Shown: positions 27,809-38,902, counted from the first letter of the stretch. The stretch is DNA of 64,000 nt from Labrys okinawensis (GCF_002982075.1 NZ_PUEJ01000005.1:1-64000), one strand, 5' to 3'. The notes: generated from the sequence alone by a model not told the origin. Program-made: numbers and translations.

Positions 27809-28954
27809 TCAGATCTTCTTGGCCGCGCCATTGGCGCCGAAGTAATGATCGAAGGCCATGCGCCTGTTAACCACCGTATCCTGTTCCCAGCGCGCGGCGC
27901 GTTTGGCGAAGGCTATCTGCGAGTCCAGGATCTCCTTGAACAGGGGATTGTCCGCTGCCTTCTTCTTCACCACCTCGTCATAGACTTCGAGCTGCTTCTT
28001 CAGGAGAGCCTCGGGAGTCTTGTAGAACTTGACGCCATTCTTCGACTGCAACTCGGCATAGTCCTGGGAATAGCGGTCGATGGCTTTCCACTGCATGTCC
28101 TGGGAGGCTGCCTCGGTGGCATTGGCGATGATGGCCTTCAGCTTGTCGGGCAGGGCGTCATATTTGGTCTTGTTGAACAGGATTTCGAACTGCTCGGCAT
28201 TCTGATGGTAACTCTGCAGCATGCACACCTTCGATACGTCGGCGAAGCCGAGTGCACGATCGGAGGAGGCATTGTTGAATTCGGCGGCGTCGAGCAGGCC
28301 GCGGTCCATCGCCGAGACGATCTCGCCGCCGGGCAGGGCGTTCACGGCCGCCCCCATGCCGGAGAACACGTCGATCGAGATGCCGACGGTGCGGAATTTC
28401 AAGCCGCTGAGATCCTCTGGCTTGCCGATGGGCTTCTTGAACCAGCCGAGCGGCTGGGTCGGCATGGCGCCATAGGGCAGGGAGATGACATTGGCGCCGA
28501 TCGAGGCATAGAGCTTCTCGAGCAGCTCCTTGCCGCCACCATATTTATGCCATGCCATCAGCATGTTGGCGTCCATGCCGAAAGCGGGACCTGAACCCCA
28601 TAGAGCCAGGGCGGTCTGCTTGCCGTAGTGATAGACCATCACGCCATGCCCGCCGTCGAGCGTTCCCTTCGACACGGCGTCAAGCAGGCCGAAGGCCGGA
28701 ACCACGGCGCCGGCCGGCAACACCTCGATCTTGAGCTCGCCGCCGGTCATGTCATTGACCTTCTTGGCGTAGTCCTGGGCGAATTCGTGAAAGATGTCTT
28801 TGGCCGGCCAGGTGCTCTGCCAGCGCATGCTGGTGGGAGTCTGGGCCCGCGCGATCGACGGGGCCGCAATGGCGACGGCAGCGACGGCGGCGGCCTCGCC
28901 GAGGAATTTGCGGCGGGACGCTTGTCCTTCGCCGGTCGTCCGAATCTTGGTCAT
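27809..28954 (-). CDS. TRAP transporter substrate-binding protein (DctP family)
   Basis: The periplasmic binding protein that delivers substrate to DctQM. The 381-residue product has a Tat-type signal peptide (SRRKFLGE followed by a hydrophobic alanine stretch and ARA), which is common in this subgroup. Mature features include MRWQSTWPAKDIFHEFAQDY and the ligand-arginine segment GLKFRTVGISIDVFSG. The pattern is close to dicarboxylate or keto-acid binders, but the ligand cannot be named. GGAGGAT precedes the start. It is the first gene of the transporter set. Confidence 0.92.
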   Translation of the reverse strand: MTKIRTTGEGQASRRKFLGEAAAVAAVAIAAPSIARAQTPTSMRWQSTWPAKDIFHEFAQDYAKKVNDMTGGELKIEVLPAGAVVPAFGLLDAVSKGTLDGGHGVMVYHYGKQTALALWGSGPAFGMDANMLMAWHKYGGGKELLEKLYASIGANVISLPYGAMPTQPLGWFKKPIGKPEDLSGLKFRTVGISIDVFSGMGAAVNALPGGEIVSAMDRGLLDAAEFNNASSDRALGFADVSKVCMLQSYHQNAEQFEILFNKTKYDALPDKLKAIIANATEAASQDMQWKAIDRYSQDYAELQSKNGVKFYKTPEALLKKQLEVYDEVVKKKAADNPLFKEILDSQIAFAKRAARWEQDTVVNRRMAFDHYFGANGAAKKI

Positions 28955-29146
28955 ACAATCCTCCCTGGATGCAGGCCCTCGAAAGATCCGGCTAGTCGGA
29001 TGCGTTCATTGTTTTCGTTTTGAACGGCTCTCCATTCCGGATACACGCCGACGGATGGGCAGTCGGTGCCAAAGGCTTGATCAGACTATTGCACGTCGAT
29101 TTGCCGTCGCCAACTGGAGCGCACGCCTCGATGGGAGGATGATGTC

Positions 29147-29251
29147 ATGTCGAAGAACGCAATCTTGCTCCCGCGAAGCGCCAATTCCGGGAGGCTGGAC
29201 ATCGCCGCTACCTGGAAAGACGCTTTGGCGTATCTGATTACAAATTGTTAA
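29147..29251 (+). CDS. Possible 34-residue small protein
   Basis: A short frame starts at ATG 29147 after GGAGG (29134-29138, 8-base spacing) and reads MSKNAILLPRS... to TAA at 29249. It overlaps the very end of the LysR pseudogene on the other strand. No family is recognised. The good ribosome-binding site is the only direct support. Confidence 0.3.
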   Translation: MSKNAILLPRSANSGRLDIAATWKDALAYLITNC

Positions 29252-30161
29252 TCTTCGCATAGGGTCCCGGACACTGCGGAAGCAGGCGGTGGGGCGGGCA
29301 GTTGGCGCAGGGCTTGCAGGATTTCCTTGAGCCCGCGATGCAGGGGCTTGTCGCGCCGGACGATGATGGCGAGCTTGCGCGACAGGGGCGGCGAGAGCGG
29401 CTGTACGGCGAGGGCTCCGGAAGCGGCGTCGCCGCGAACGGCGATGCCGGGCAGGATCGAACAGCCGAGCCCCGCCCTTACCAGTTCCTTGATCGCCTCC
29501 ACGCTGCCGAGCGACATTACCGGACGCGGCGACAGGCCTGCTTGCGCAAACCAGTCGTCGGTGAGCCGCCGGGTTCGAACAGCAGCAGCGGCAAGTCGGC
29601 GAGAGCGGCGGGAGAAGCAGGGGCCGGCAGTCGGGTGTGCGGCGGCGCGATGACCATGAAGGGGTCCTCGAAGACCGGCTCGATCTCGAGCGAGCGGCTC
29701 GAAACAGGCATGGTGACCAAGGCGAGGTCGAGCCGGTTGTCCTCGACCGCGCGAGCGATCTCGCCGGTATTGCCGGTGGTTATGACGATCTCGAGCCGGG
29801 GATGGCGTTGCCGCAAGCTCTGGAGCAGGGCTGGCAGCAGGAAAATGCAGGCCGTCGCGCCGGTACCGATGCGCACCGTGCCCATCACACCTTCGCTCTG
29901 GCGGGCGACTGCTTCGAGTGCCTCCTGGACGGCCGCGTCGATGCGGGCGGCGTGACGCAGCAATTCCATTCCGGCTGCCGTCGGCCTTGCCTTGCGGCCG
30001 ACGCGTTCGACCAGGGCCGTGCCGAGGCGCCTCTCCAGTTGGCGGACCTGCAGGCTGACCGCTGGTTGCGTCAGGTTCAGTCGATCGGCTGCCGCCGAGA
30101 AGCTGCCGAGTTCGACGACATCAGCGAATGCCTTGAGATGATCGAGGTTGAGGCGGTTCAT
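29248..30161 (-). pseudogene. LysR-type regulator broken by a frameshift
   Basis: The N-terminal part (30161 to about 29580) is a normal LysR regulator with the winged helix (LDHLKAFADVVELGSFSAAA, TQPAVSLQVRQLERRLG) and most of the effector domain. After LLLFEPGGS the frame changes and stops at 29517. The expected continuation, RRLTDDWFAQAGLSPRPV, then MSLGSVEAIKELVRAGLG, is encoded in another frame to 29248. Restoring the family pattern EPGGSTRRLTDD would need 13 extra bases between two copies of CCCGGCGGCTC, so a slipped-strand deletion is likely. It lies upstream of the TRAP operon, which it may once have controlled. A sequencing error is also possible. Confidence 0.8.
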
Positions 30162-30272
30162 ATCGCGGTCGTTCTCATGCCAAAGATTTCCTTATGCTTA
30201 GCATGATTTTCCAAAGCTTCCTTTATTCAAGGGAAGGGCGATAATCCGGCTGGTTTTTACAAGGCGGAGAGA

Positions 30273-31085
30273 ATGCGGGATGACAAGCCGCCTGCCGCTT
30301 CTGGCAGCATTCATGGCAACCGGCAGGGAAACCGGGCGCTACCTTGCTTGTCTCCCCGGTCGCGCCTTCACCAGTGGGCCGCCTGGCGCGAACTCGACGA
30401 CAGGTTGCTGGCGGATGTCGGCCTCACCAAACTGGAAGCGCTGGCCGAACGGCCGATGGCGGGGAGAGGCGATCCTGTTATGAAGGACGGCAAGCAGGCG
30501 ACGGCAATGACAGCGAATCGAATGGATCCAGCCGCCAATGCGGCAGCCATACGCGTGCGGGACGCCCGCGAGAAGGACATCGCGGCGGTGCAGCCTATCT
30601 ACGCCCACCACGTGCTCGAAGGCCTGGCGAGCTTCGAGGAGGTGCCGCCGAGCCTGGAAGAGCTGGTTTCGCGCCGCCTCGGCGTCCTGGCCCAAGGGCT
30701 GCCTTATCTCGTGGCCGAGACGGAGGGGCGCGTGGTGGGCTATAGCTACGCCACGGCCTACCGGCCGCGCCCCGCCTATCGCTATACCGTCGAAGATTCC
30801 GTCTATGTCGCGCCGGATATGAGCGGGCGAGGCATTGGTCGCCTCCTGCTGGAGGAATTGATCGCCCGCTGCGAGGCCGGCCCCTGGCGCCAGATGCTGG
30901 CGGTGATCGGCAATAGTGGCAATGCCGGCTCGATCGCCTTGCATCGGCGGTTGGGCTTTTCCGAAGTGGGCGTGCTGACATCAGTCGGCTTCAAGCTCGG
31001 GCGCTGGGTCGATACCGTGCTGATGCAGCGTCCTCTCGGGATCGGGAACGACGGGCCGCCTCTCGATAGCGAGGCCGGGCGGTGA
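30273..31085 (+). CDS. GNAT N-acetyltransferase with N-terminal DUF1127-like segment
   Basis: A 270-residue frame with two parts. Residues about 29-60 resemble DUF1127 (WRELDDRLLADVGLTKLEAL). Residues about 92-255 are a GNAT acetyltransferase of the phosphinothricin/ArsN1/MnaT group: VRDAREKDIAAVQPIYAHHV, FEEVPPSLEEL, the CoA loop MSGRGIGRLLLEEL and the C-terminal GFKLGRWVDTVLMQ. A GGCGGAGA site precedes ATG 30273 and favours the long form, while an internal ATG at 30507 would give the enzyme alone. The likely substrate is a toxic amino-acid analogue or methionine derivative. The stop overlaps the MFS gene start (GTGA). Confidence 0.88.
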   Translation: MRDDKPPAASGSIHGNRQGNRALPCLSPRSRLHQWAAWRELDDRLLADVGLTKLEALAERPMAGRGDPVMKDGKQATAMTANRMDPAANAAAIRVRDAREKDIAAVQPIYAHHVLEGLASFEEVPPSLEELVSRRLGVLAQGLPYLVAETEGRVVGYSYATAYRPRPAYRYTVEDSVYVAPDMSGRGIGRLLLEELIARCEAGPWRQMLAVIGNSGNAGSIALHRRLGFSEVGVLTSVGFKLGRWVDTVLMQRPLGIGNDGPPLDSEAGR

Positions 31086-32302
31086 TCGAGCGGCGTACCG
31101 TCCTTTGCCTCGGCCTTTTCCAGTTCGTGGCCTGGGGAGCGACCTATTACTTGGTCGGCGGCTTCGGCGAGAGGATGGCAGTCGAGCTCGGCTGGTCGCG
31201 CGACATCGTCTATGGTGGCTTTGCCGTGGCTATGCTGGTGATGGGCCTGGTCTCGCCGCTGTGCGGGCGGCTGATCGATCGCCATGGCGGTCGCGGCATG
31301 ATGGCGTCCGGATCGGTGCTCGCCGCCTCGGGATGTGTGGGGCTGGCCGTCAGCCATTCCCTGCCTGTCTATTTCGCCGCCTGGCTGGTCCTGGGCGTCG
31401 CCATGCGGCTGACGCTCTATGACGCCGCTTTCGCCGCATTGGCCCGGGCAGGCGGGGCCGAGGCGCGGCGCGCGATGGCTCAGATCACATTGCCGGGCGG
31501 TCTTTCCTCCACGGCGTTCTGGCCGCTGGGAACGACGCTGGCCGACAGCCTCGGCTGGCGGGGGGCCGTGCTGGTCTATGCTGGCCTGTTGCTGGCAACG
31601 GTACCGCTCGCTTTGGCATTGCCGGCCGTTCGGCGCCGTGAGGAACCGGCGCCCGGTGCCGAGAGATCCGGGCCGAGGCCGGGCAGCACCGGTTCCGGCC
31701 TCCTTCTTGCCGGCGTGCTCTACGCCCTGATCACCACGATCCTGAATTTCCTGAACGCCGGCATGTCTTCCCACATGATTGCCATCCTGGCCGGGCTCGG
31801 CCTTGCCCAGGCTACGGCAGTCTGGGTCGCCACGCTGCGGGGCATCGGCCAGTCGGGCGCGCGACTCGCCGAGATCCTGTTCGGCACCCGCCTGCATCCG
31901 CTCGCGCTCAATCTGCTGGCCTGCTCCCTGCTGCCGCTTTCCTTTGCCGCAGGATTTGCCGGTGGCTACTCGCTCACGGCGGCCATGCTGTTCGCCCTCG
32001 GCTATGGTGCCGGCAACGGCCTGGCGACGATCACGCGCGGCACGGTTCCGCTCGTCCTGTTCGACCATCGCGCCTATGGTGCCATCACTGGCCGCCTTCT
32101 CGCCCCGAGCTTCATGGTTTCGGCCGGGGCGCCTGTCATCTATGCACGCGTGATCGGCTGGTGGGGTCAGGAGGGGGCGCTTGCCCTCTCGCTGGCGCTG
32201 GCCGGCGTCACTCTGGCCGCCGCCCTCCTGCTCAAGCTGCGTTTTGCGCCGGCGAGCGCCGGTTCCTGTGGAATTTCCCAGGGGAAAGGCCGAGCACGGT
32301 GA
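31082..32302 (+). CDS. MFS transporter
   Basis: A 12-segment major facilitator superfamily protein of 406 residues starting at GTG. The loop after the second segment carries a [13 protein letters not shown] motif typical of the superfamily. Start: [20 protein letters not shown]. It is translationally coupled to the GNAT gene, suggesting joint detoxification: acetylation followed or backed by export. The substrate is not known. The next gene, pccB, starts 71 bp downstream on the same strand. Confidence 0.88.
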   Translation: MIERRTVLCLGLFQFVAWGATYYLVGGFGERMAVELGWSRDIVYGGFAVAMLVMGLVSPLCGRLIDRHGGRGMMASGSVLAASGCVGLAVSHSLPVYFAAWLVLGVAMRLTLYDAAFAALARAGGAEARRAMAQITLPGGLSSTAFWPLGTTLADSLGWRGAVLVYAGLLLATVPLALALPAVRRREEPAPGAERSGPRPGSTGSGLLLAGVLYALITTILNFLNAGMSSHMIAILAGLGLAQATAVWVATLRGIGQSGARLAEILFGTRLHPLALNLLACSLLPLSFAAGFAGGYSLTAAMLFALGYGAGNGLATITRGTVPLVLFDHRAYGAITGRLLAPSFMVSAGAPVIYARVIGWWGQEGALALSLALAGVTLAAALLLKLRFAPASAGSCGISQGKGRAR

Positions 32303-32372
32303 AATCCGGGCGATATCGCTGTATGGAACAAGGCGCGGCAGGTTCCAACAAGAGCCGCGGGAAGCGCCCTTC

Positions 32373-33905
32373 ATGAAGCATATCCTGGCCGAACTCGATA
32401 CACGCCGCACCCAGGCCCTGCTGGGCGGTGGCGAAAAGCGCATTGCAGCACAGCATGCCAAGGGCAAACTCACCGCACGCGAGCGCCTGGAATTGCTGCT
32501 CGATGCCGGCTCCTTCGAGGAATTCGATGCCTTCGTCGAGCATCGTGCCGTCGATTTCGGCATGGATCGCACCCATATCGCCGGTGACGGCGTCGTCACC
32601 GGCTGGGGCACGGTGAATGGCCGCAAGGTCTTCGTCTTCGCCAAGGACTTCACGGTGTTCGGCGGCTCGCTGTCGGAGACCCATGCCACCAAGATCAACA
32701 AGATCCAGGACATGGCGCTAAAGAACCGGGCGCCGATCATCGGCCTGTTCGATGCCGGCGGCGCCCGCATCCAGGAAGGCGTGGCGGCGCTCGGCGGCTA
32801 TGGCGAGGTTTTCAGGCGCAACGTGCTGGCGTCTGGGGTGATCCCGCAGATATCGCTGATCATGGGACCCTGCGCCGGCGGCGATGTCTACTCGCCGGCC
32901 ATGACCGACTTCATCTTCATGGTGAAGGACACCAGCTACATGTTCGTCACAGGCCCCGATGTCACCAAGACGGTCACCAACGAGACGGTGACGGCCGAGG
33001 AACTGGGTGGAGCCTCCGTCCACGCCGTGCGCTCCTCCGTGGCCGACGGCGCCTATGAGAACGATGTAGAAGCCCTGCTGCAGATGCGTCGGCTGATCGA
33101 TTTCCTGCCGGCCAACAATTGCGAGGGGCCGCCGGAGATTCCGTCTTTCGACGATATCGAGCGGCTGGAGCCCTCACTCGATACGCTGGTGCCGGACAAC
33201 CCCAACAAGCCCTACGATATGAAGGAACTCGTCACCAAGCTGGCGGACGAGGGAGACTTCTTCGAGATCCAGGCGACGTTCGCACGCAACATCATCACGG
33301 GCTTCGCGCGTCTTGCAGGACGGACCGTCGGCATCGTCGCCAACCAGCCGATGGTGCTGGCCGGCGTGCTCGATTCCGATGCCAGCCGCAAGGGCGCGCG
33401 CTTCGTGCGCTTCTGTAATGCCTTCGAGATCCCGATCGTCACCCTGGTCGACGTTCCCGGCTTCCTGCCCGGCACGGCGCAGGAATATGGCGGGCTGATC
33501 AAGCACGGTGCCAAGCTGCTGTTCGCCTATTCGCAGGCTACCGTGCCGCTGGTGACCGTGATCACCCGCAAGGCCTATGGCGGCGCCTATGACGTGATGG
33601 CCTCCAAGCATGTCGGGGCAGATGTCAATTATGCCTGGCCGACGGCACAGATCGCGGTGATGGGGGCCAAGGGCGCCGTCGAGATCATCTTCCGCCAGGA
33701 CATGGATGACCCGGAGAAGATCGCCAAGCACGTCAAGGGCTATGAGGACCGCTTCCTCTCGCCCTTCGTCGCCGCCGAGCGCGGCTATATCGACGAAGTC
33801 ATCCAGCCTTCGCAGACGCGCAAGCGGGTGGCACGGGCCCTGGCCATGCTGCGCAACAAGCATGTCGAGGCTCCGCGCAAGAAGCATGACAACATCCCGC
33901 TATAG
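32373..33905 (+). CDS. pccB: Propionyl-CoA carboxylase beta subunit
   Basis: The carboxyltransferase subunit converting propionyl-CoA to methylmalonyl-CoA with PccA. The ATG at 32373 gives 510 residues, the usual length, with the N-terminus [38 protein letters not shown] and the acyl-CoA and biotin-binding regions [20 protein letters not shown] and [20 protein letters not shown]. The end, [19 protein letters not shown], is typical of PccB. pccA lies 1.6 kb downstream, separated by one unknown gene. It serves propionate, odd-chain fatty acid and branched amino acid breakdown. Confidence 0.96.
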   Translation: MKHILAELDTRRTQALLGGGEKRIAAQHAKGKLTARERLELLLDAGSFEEFDAFVEHRAVDFGMDRTHIAGDGVVTGWGTVNGRKVFVFAKDFTVFGGSLSETHATKINKIQDMALKNRAPIIGLFDAGGARIQEGVAALGGYGEVFRRNVLASGVIPQISLIMGPCAGGDVYSPAMTDFIFMVKDTSYMFVTGPDVTKTVTNETVTAEELGGASVHAVRSSVADGAYENDVEALLQMRRLIDFLPANNCEGPPEIPSFDDIERLEPSLDTLVPDNPNKPYDMKELVTKLADEGDFFEIQATFARNIITGFARLAGRTVGIVANQPMVLAGVLDSDASRKGARFVRFCNAFEIPIVTLVDVPGFLPGTAQEYGGLIKHGAKLLFAYSQATVPLVTVITRKAYGGAYDVMASKHVGADVNYAWPTAQIAVMGAKGAVEIIFRQDMDDPEKIAKHVKGYEDRFLSPFVAAERGYIDEVIQPSQTRKRVARALAMLRNKHVEAPRKKHDNIPL

Positions 33906-34313
33906 TGAGATGGCCAGGCCGGTTATTTTGCCTGCCGTAGGGGAAAATAACAAAACATGGTGAATCCCGTCGATAGCGCTTCCTGCCGGCCAGCCGCACC
34001 TCGCAGGGCAGGCTTGCGGCAGCGGCATGGCTGAACCCTGAAAAGGGTTTGATATCAGAGAGATATCGGGTGTAACGGATCGTCCTCTTGATATTCGGCT
34101 CTTTCGTCGAGCCCGTGACGGCCGCCAAGCCCAACGTTGCGAATGATCGGATTTCGGCCCGACATTGCCACAGGATTGTGGCGAAGCGCACATTCTTTGG
34201 CCATGTGCGGCCCTTAGGGTGAGACTCATTAACGCCACTTTGAGTGGTCCAGGCTCAAATTGGCATCATGAGGCGCCGCGAGTTTGGCGCAAACCAAGGC
34301 AAGGCACGACACT
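33906..34313. other. Intergenic region with a series of small hairpins
   Basis: No gene is seen in these 408 bp. They hold several short perfect inverted repeats in a row: AACCCT-GAAA-AGGGTT (34034-34049), GATATC-AGAGA-GATATC (34051-34067), GGCTC/GAGCC (34097-34113), GCCACA-GGAT-TGTGGC (34167-34182) and CCACT-TTG-AGTGG (34235-34247). No T-rich terminator follows pccB directly. A small RNA or structured leader is possible. Confidence 0.5.
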
Positions 34314-35150
34314 ATGGTGACGTCACCTATCGCAACTCTGATTCAACCCGCCCTGGAGCGCGGTTCGATCGAGGATTCCGAAGTCCAGCAAATGCGCCAG
34401 CGTTGGCAGGACGGCGTGCAGCTCCAGGCCGCCGATGCCGACGCACTCTTTGCGCTTCAGGGCGTACTGGCTGGGCGCAACAAGGGTTTCAATGCCCTGT
34501 TCGAGGAAATGCTGACGGCTTTCGTCCTGGATCGTAACGAGCCCAAGGGCAGCATCTCCAAGGAGCAGGGAGCCTGGGTGCTTTCGATGCTCGATGGCGG
34601 CGAGGGACTGGTGGCCAATGCCGCCGAACTCGGCCTGCTGATCCGCCTGGTCGAACAGGCCGACAGCGTGCCGGACGAGCTCGCCAGCTTCGCATTGCAC
34701 CAGATCCAGCATGCCGCGATGACGGGCGAGGGACCGGCCGCAAAGGGCCGCATTCATTTCTCCCGCGTGATCGATACGCAGGATATCGTCAACATGGCCC
34801 GCCTCTTCCAGGTCGAGAAGGGAGCCAGGCGCCGCATCATCTCGCGCCAGGAAGCCGAGATGCTGTTCGACATGGCCGAAGGCTGCAACAGCGAGGACCC
34901 GGCCTGGGACGGGCTGTTCGCCGAAACCATCCAGGCTCATCTGCTGGCGACCAACCAGCCGAGCAATACGGGTGGCCGCTCCCTCACCACGCCCGTGGTC
35001 CTGGCCGATCGCGACAGCGCCTGGCTGAACCGGCGCATCCAGCATGATGGCAGGGTGAGCCGCGCCGAGCGGGCCTTGCTGGCTCTGGTCGATCCCCGCC
35101 AGATGGCGGCGACCAACAACTGGGATCAGTCGATCAGCCAGATGATCTAA
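34314..35150 (+). CDS. Conserved-looking hypothetical protein between pccB and pccA
   Basis: A 278-residue soluble protein with no recognised domain. It is helical and acidic, with a repeated layout: SISKEQGAWVLSMLDGGEGL and IISRQEAEMLFDMAEGCNSE look like two related helix-loop-helix units, each followed by a segment like WDGLFAETIQAHLLA or FNALFEEMLTAFVLD. It could therefore be an internal duplication. The chosen ATG follows a purine-poor leader; a TTG at 34284 is possible. A strong terminator follows. Its place between the two propionyl-CoA carboxylase genes does not by itself show a link to that enzyme. Confidence 0.75.
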   Translation: MVTSPIATLIQPALERGSIEDSEVQQMRQRWQDGVQLQAADADALFALQGVLAGRNKGFNALFEEMLTAFVLDRNEPKGSISKEQGAWVLSMLDGGEGLVANAAELGLLIRLVEQADSVPDELASFALHQIQHAAMTGEGPAAKGRIHFSRVIDTQDIVNMARLFQVEKGARRRIISRQEAEMLFDMAEGCNSEDPAWDGLFAETIQAHLLATNQPSNTGGRSLTTPVVLADRDSAWLNRRIQHDGRVSRAERALLALVDPRQMAATNNWDQSISQMI

Positions 35151-35534
35151 TCCATTCGAGCCTATTGAAGCGATACCATCGAATGCCGGCCCTCGGGCCG
35201 GCATTTTGCTTTTTGGGCAGGGTGTTGGCCGCCGAAGATGAATCTCGATATCAGCCTGTTCGTCTCAAATCCTGTCGCCTGCGGGTGGGCATTCTCTGCC
35301 CATGTCGCCGCCGTCGGATCCGAAGCCATGCTGAAGCCCTGGCGGCGATCCGCGTTCCCTGGCAAAGGCGCATGCGAGAGCTTGGGCGGAACAGGCCGGA
35401 ACCACTCCTCCGTAGCGATCAGCGGTGCACGCCGCCTGAATCTCCCGGCCGGCTTATTGCGTGCGGCCGGAATCTATGAGACGCCCTAATCGAGGGCAGC
35501 GCGCCCATTCGAGCCATCCTGGGTGATTGCAGGC
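35151..35534. other. Intergenic region before pccA
   Basis: 384 bp with a terminator at its left end and otherwise no gene that can be supported. The reading frame at 35238-35489 has no ribosome-binding site and an unconvincing composition. The promoter of pccA must be here, but no clear -35/-10 pair was found. Confidence 0.5.
35182..35214 (+). terminator. Intrinsic terminator after the hypothetical gene
   Basis: A perfect 10-bp stem AATGCCGGCC / GGCCGGCATT with loop CTCG is followed by TTGCTTTTT. It lies 31 bp after the stop at 35150 and separates this gene from pccA. Confidence 0.8.
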
Positions 35535-37550
<2,016 letters not shown>

Positions 37551-37565
37551 AATTTTCAAGAACAG

Positions 37566-37645
37566 GTGACGGATTTTTCGACTGGGAAAATGCGTCAGAG
37601 CAAGAGTTGAAAAGAAAGCTCGTTTCGAAGAAATCGTGCTTTTCT
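37566..37645. repeat. Degenerate copy of the GAGTTAGAGCAAA repeat
   Basis: The gap after pccA has GACGGATTTTTCGACTGGG, GCGTCAGAGCAAGAGTTG and TGCTTTTCTGAC. On the minus strand this reads like the element at 46296-46372 (CTCTTGCTCTGACGC, then TTTTCCCAGTCGAAAAA). Similarity is partial. Confidence 0.35.
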
Positions 37646-37680
37646 GACATTCCGGCATTCGCGGTCGAGGGGGAGTGGGT

Positions 37681-38355
37681 TTGAGCGTCTGGGACCAGTT
37701 CTTCAGCTGGGGCGCGCTCCCCGGCCACATCGCCTATGCCATCATCGCTGTCTCCTACCTCCTGACCAACATCTTCTGGCTGCGGCTGGCGGCGGTGGTG
37801 GGCATTGCCCTGGAGGTCCTCTATTTCCTGTTTAGCGGCTCCGCGGTTTGGCCATCGATCGCCTGGGACAGTGCCTTCATCCTGATCAATCTGGTGCAAC
37901 TCGGCATTCTCCTGCGCGACCGGTTCAGCCTGAAGCTCTCGGCCGACGAAAAGGCTTTCATCAAGCCGATCGTCGGAGACCTCGATAAGGCTCAGATCGC
38001 CCAGCTCCTGCGAACGGCCGAATGGCGCACGTTGGAGCCTGGCTCGGTGGTGACCACCGAGGCCGATCCGGTGCATGAACTCACTTTCATCTGCGAAGGC
38101 CAGACGGAAGTGCGCGTGCGCGACCAGCTCGTCGCCCATGTCGGCGCCGGGGCTTTCGTCGGAGACGTGTCCTTCGCTACGGGCGTGCCGGCGACCGCCA
38201 CCGTGATCACGGAAAATGCCGTGCGCGTCCTGGCCTTCGATCAGGCCAAGCTCAAGGCGCTCTGCAAGCGGGACGAGCAGATCGCGCATGCTCTCTATCG
38301 CCGAATCGGCGGCGGCCTGGCCGACAAGATGCGGGTGGCGACGGGCCGCCTGTAA
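37681..38355 (+). CDS. Popeye-like membrane protein with cyclic-nucleotide-binding fold
   Basis: A 224-residue protein with three predicted membrane segments in residues about 14-80 (GHIAYAIIAVSYLLTNIFWL..., then SAFILINLVQLGILL), followed by a cyclic-nucleotide-binding beta-barrel at residues about 110-200. This layout, including the AY..IAVSYL...WLR and IN..QL features, matches the Popeye domain family. The phosphate-binding cassette is altered: GDVSFATGVPATATV lacks the arginine found in canonical cAMP sites. The TTG at 37681 was chosen because GAGGGGGA lies at a proper distance; GTG 37675 is the alternative. Confidence 0.8.
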   Translation: MSVWDQFFSWGALPGHIAYAIIAVSYLLTNIFWLRLAAVVGIALEVLYFLFSGSAVWPSIAWDSAFILINLVQLGILLRDRFSLKLSADEKAFIKPIVGDLDKAQIAQLLRTAEWRTLEPGSVVTTEADPVHELTFICEGQTEVRVRDQLVAHVGAGAFVGDVSFATGVPATATVITENAVRVLAFDQAKLKALCKRDEQIAHALYRRIGGGLADKMRVATGRL

Positions 38356-38457
38356 GGAGGCGAGGGACCATGAACCGGAATCTGAACCTCGAAACGCTGC
38401 GTTAACCCGCGGATGTTAAAAGCATATCCAGCTTGGGTTCAGTGCGTTGTCAGGACA

Positions 38458-38889
38458 ATGCTGTCAGTCGTCATCCTGCGTTTGCTGCTTTCACCGTCCG
38501 GTGCGATCGATCGCGTTGCCTTCACCGCCGGCGTCGTGCTGCTGGCCGCGCTCGCGGTCGGCGGTCATCATGCCATGCAGGGCTGGAGCGGCCCCTATGG
38601 CCTGGGTTCCTTCGCCTTCGTCGCGGCCATCGCCTGGTCGGCCATCTGCCTCTCGCGCAAGCGCCTGCATGATTTCGGCTGGTCCGGCCTGGTGATCCCG
38701 GCCTTTCTGAGCCTCTATCTGCTCGCCGTCGCGATTGCGATCTTCTTTCTCGACCGGGGGGCTCTTGCTTCCTGGCAGCAGGCCCTGGCGACATTCGGTC
38801 TGTTCAGCGGCCCGATGGTCGGCTGGCTGATCGCATTGGCGATCATTCCCGGCAACGGGCTCGCTTCCAGCGCGAAAACCAGCTGGTAG
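38458..38889 (+). CDS. DUF805-type membrane protein
   Basis: A small hydrophobic protein of 143 residues with about four membrane segments. The DUF805 marker SRKRLHDFGWSGLVIPAFL is in the middle, and the N-terminal SPSGAIDRVAFTAGV corresponds to the family's GRI.R..FW region. The function of the family is unknown. The ATG at 38458 is preceded by CAGGA; a start at 38413 would add 15 residues. It follows the Popeye-like gene by about 100 bp on the same strand. Confidence 0.75.
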   Translation: MLSVVILRLLLSPSGAIDRVAFTAGVVLLAALAVGGHHAMQGWSGPYGLGSFAFVAAIAWSAICLSRKRLHDFGWSGLVIPAFLSLYLLAVAIAIFFLDRGALASWQQALATFGLFSGPMVGWLIALAIIPGNGLASSAKTSW

Positions 38890-38902
38890 GCGTAAAATCC
38901 TC

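Noticed and set aside
35238-35489. 83-codon frame before pccA
   Set aside because: No ribosome-binding site, atypical composition, and only the last part of a noncoding gap.
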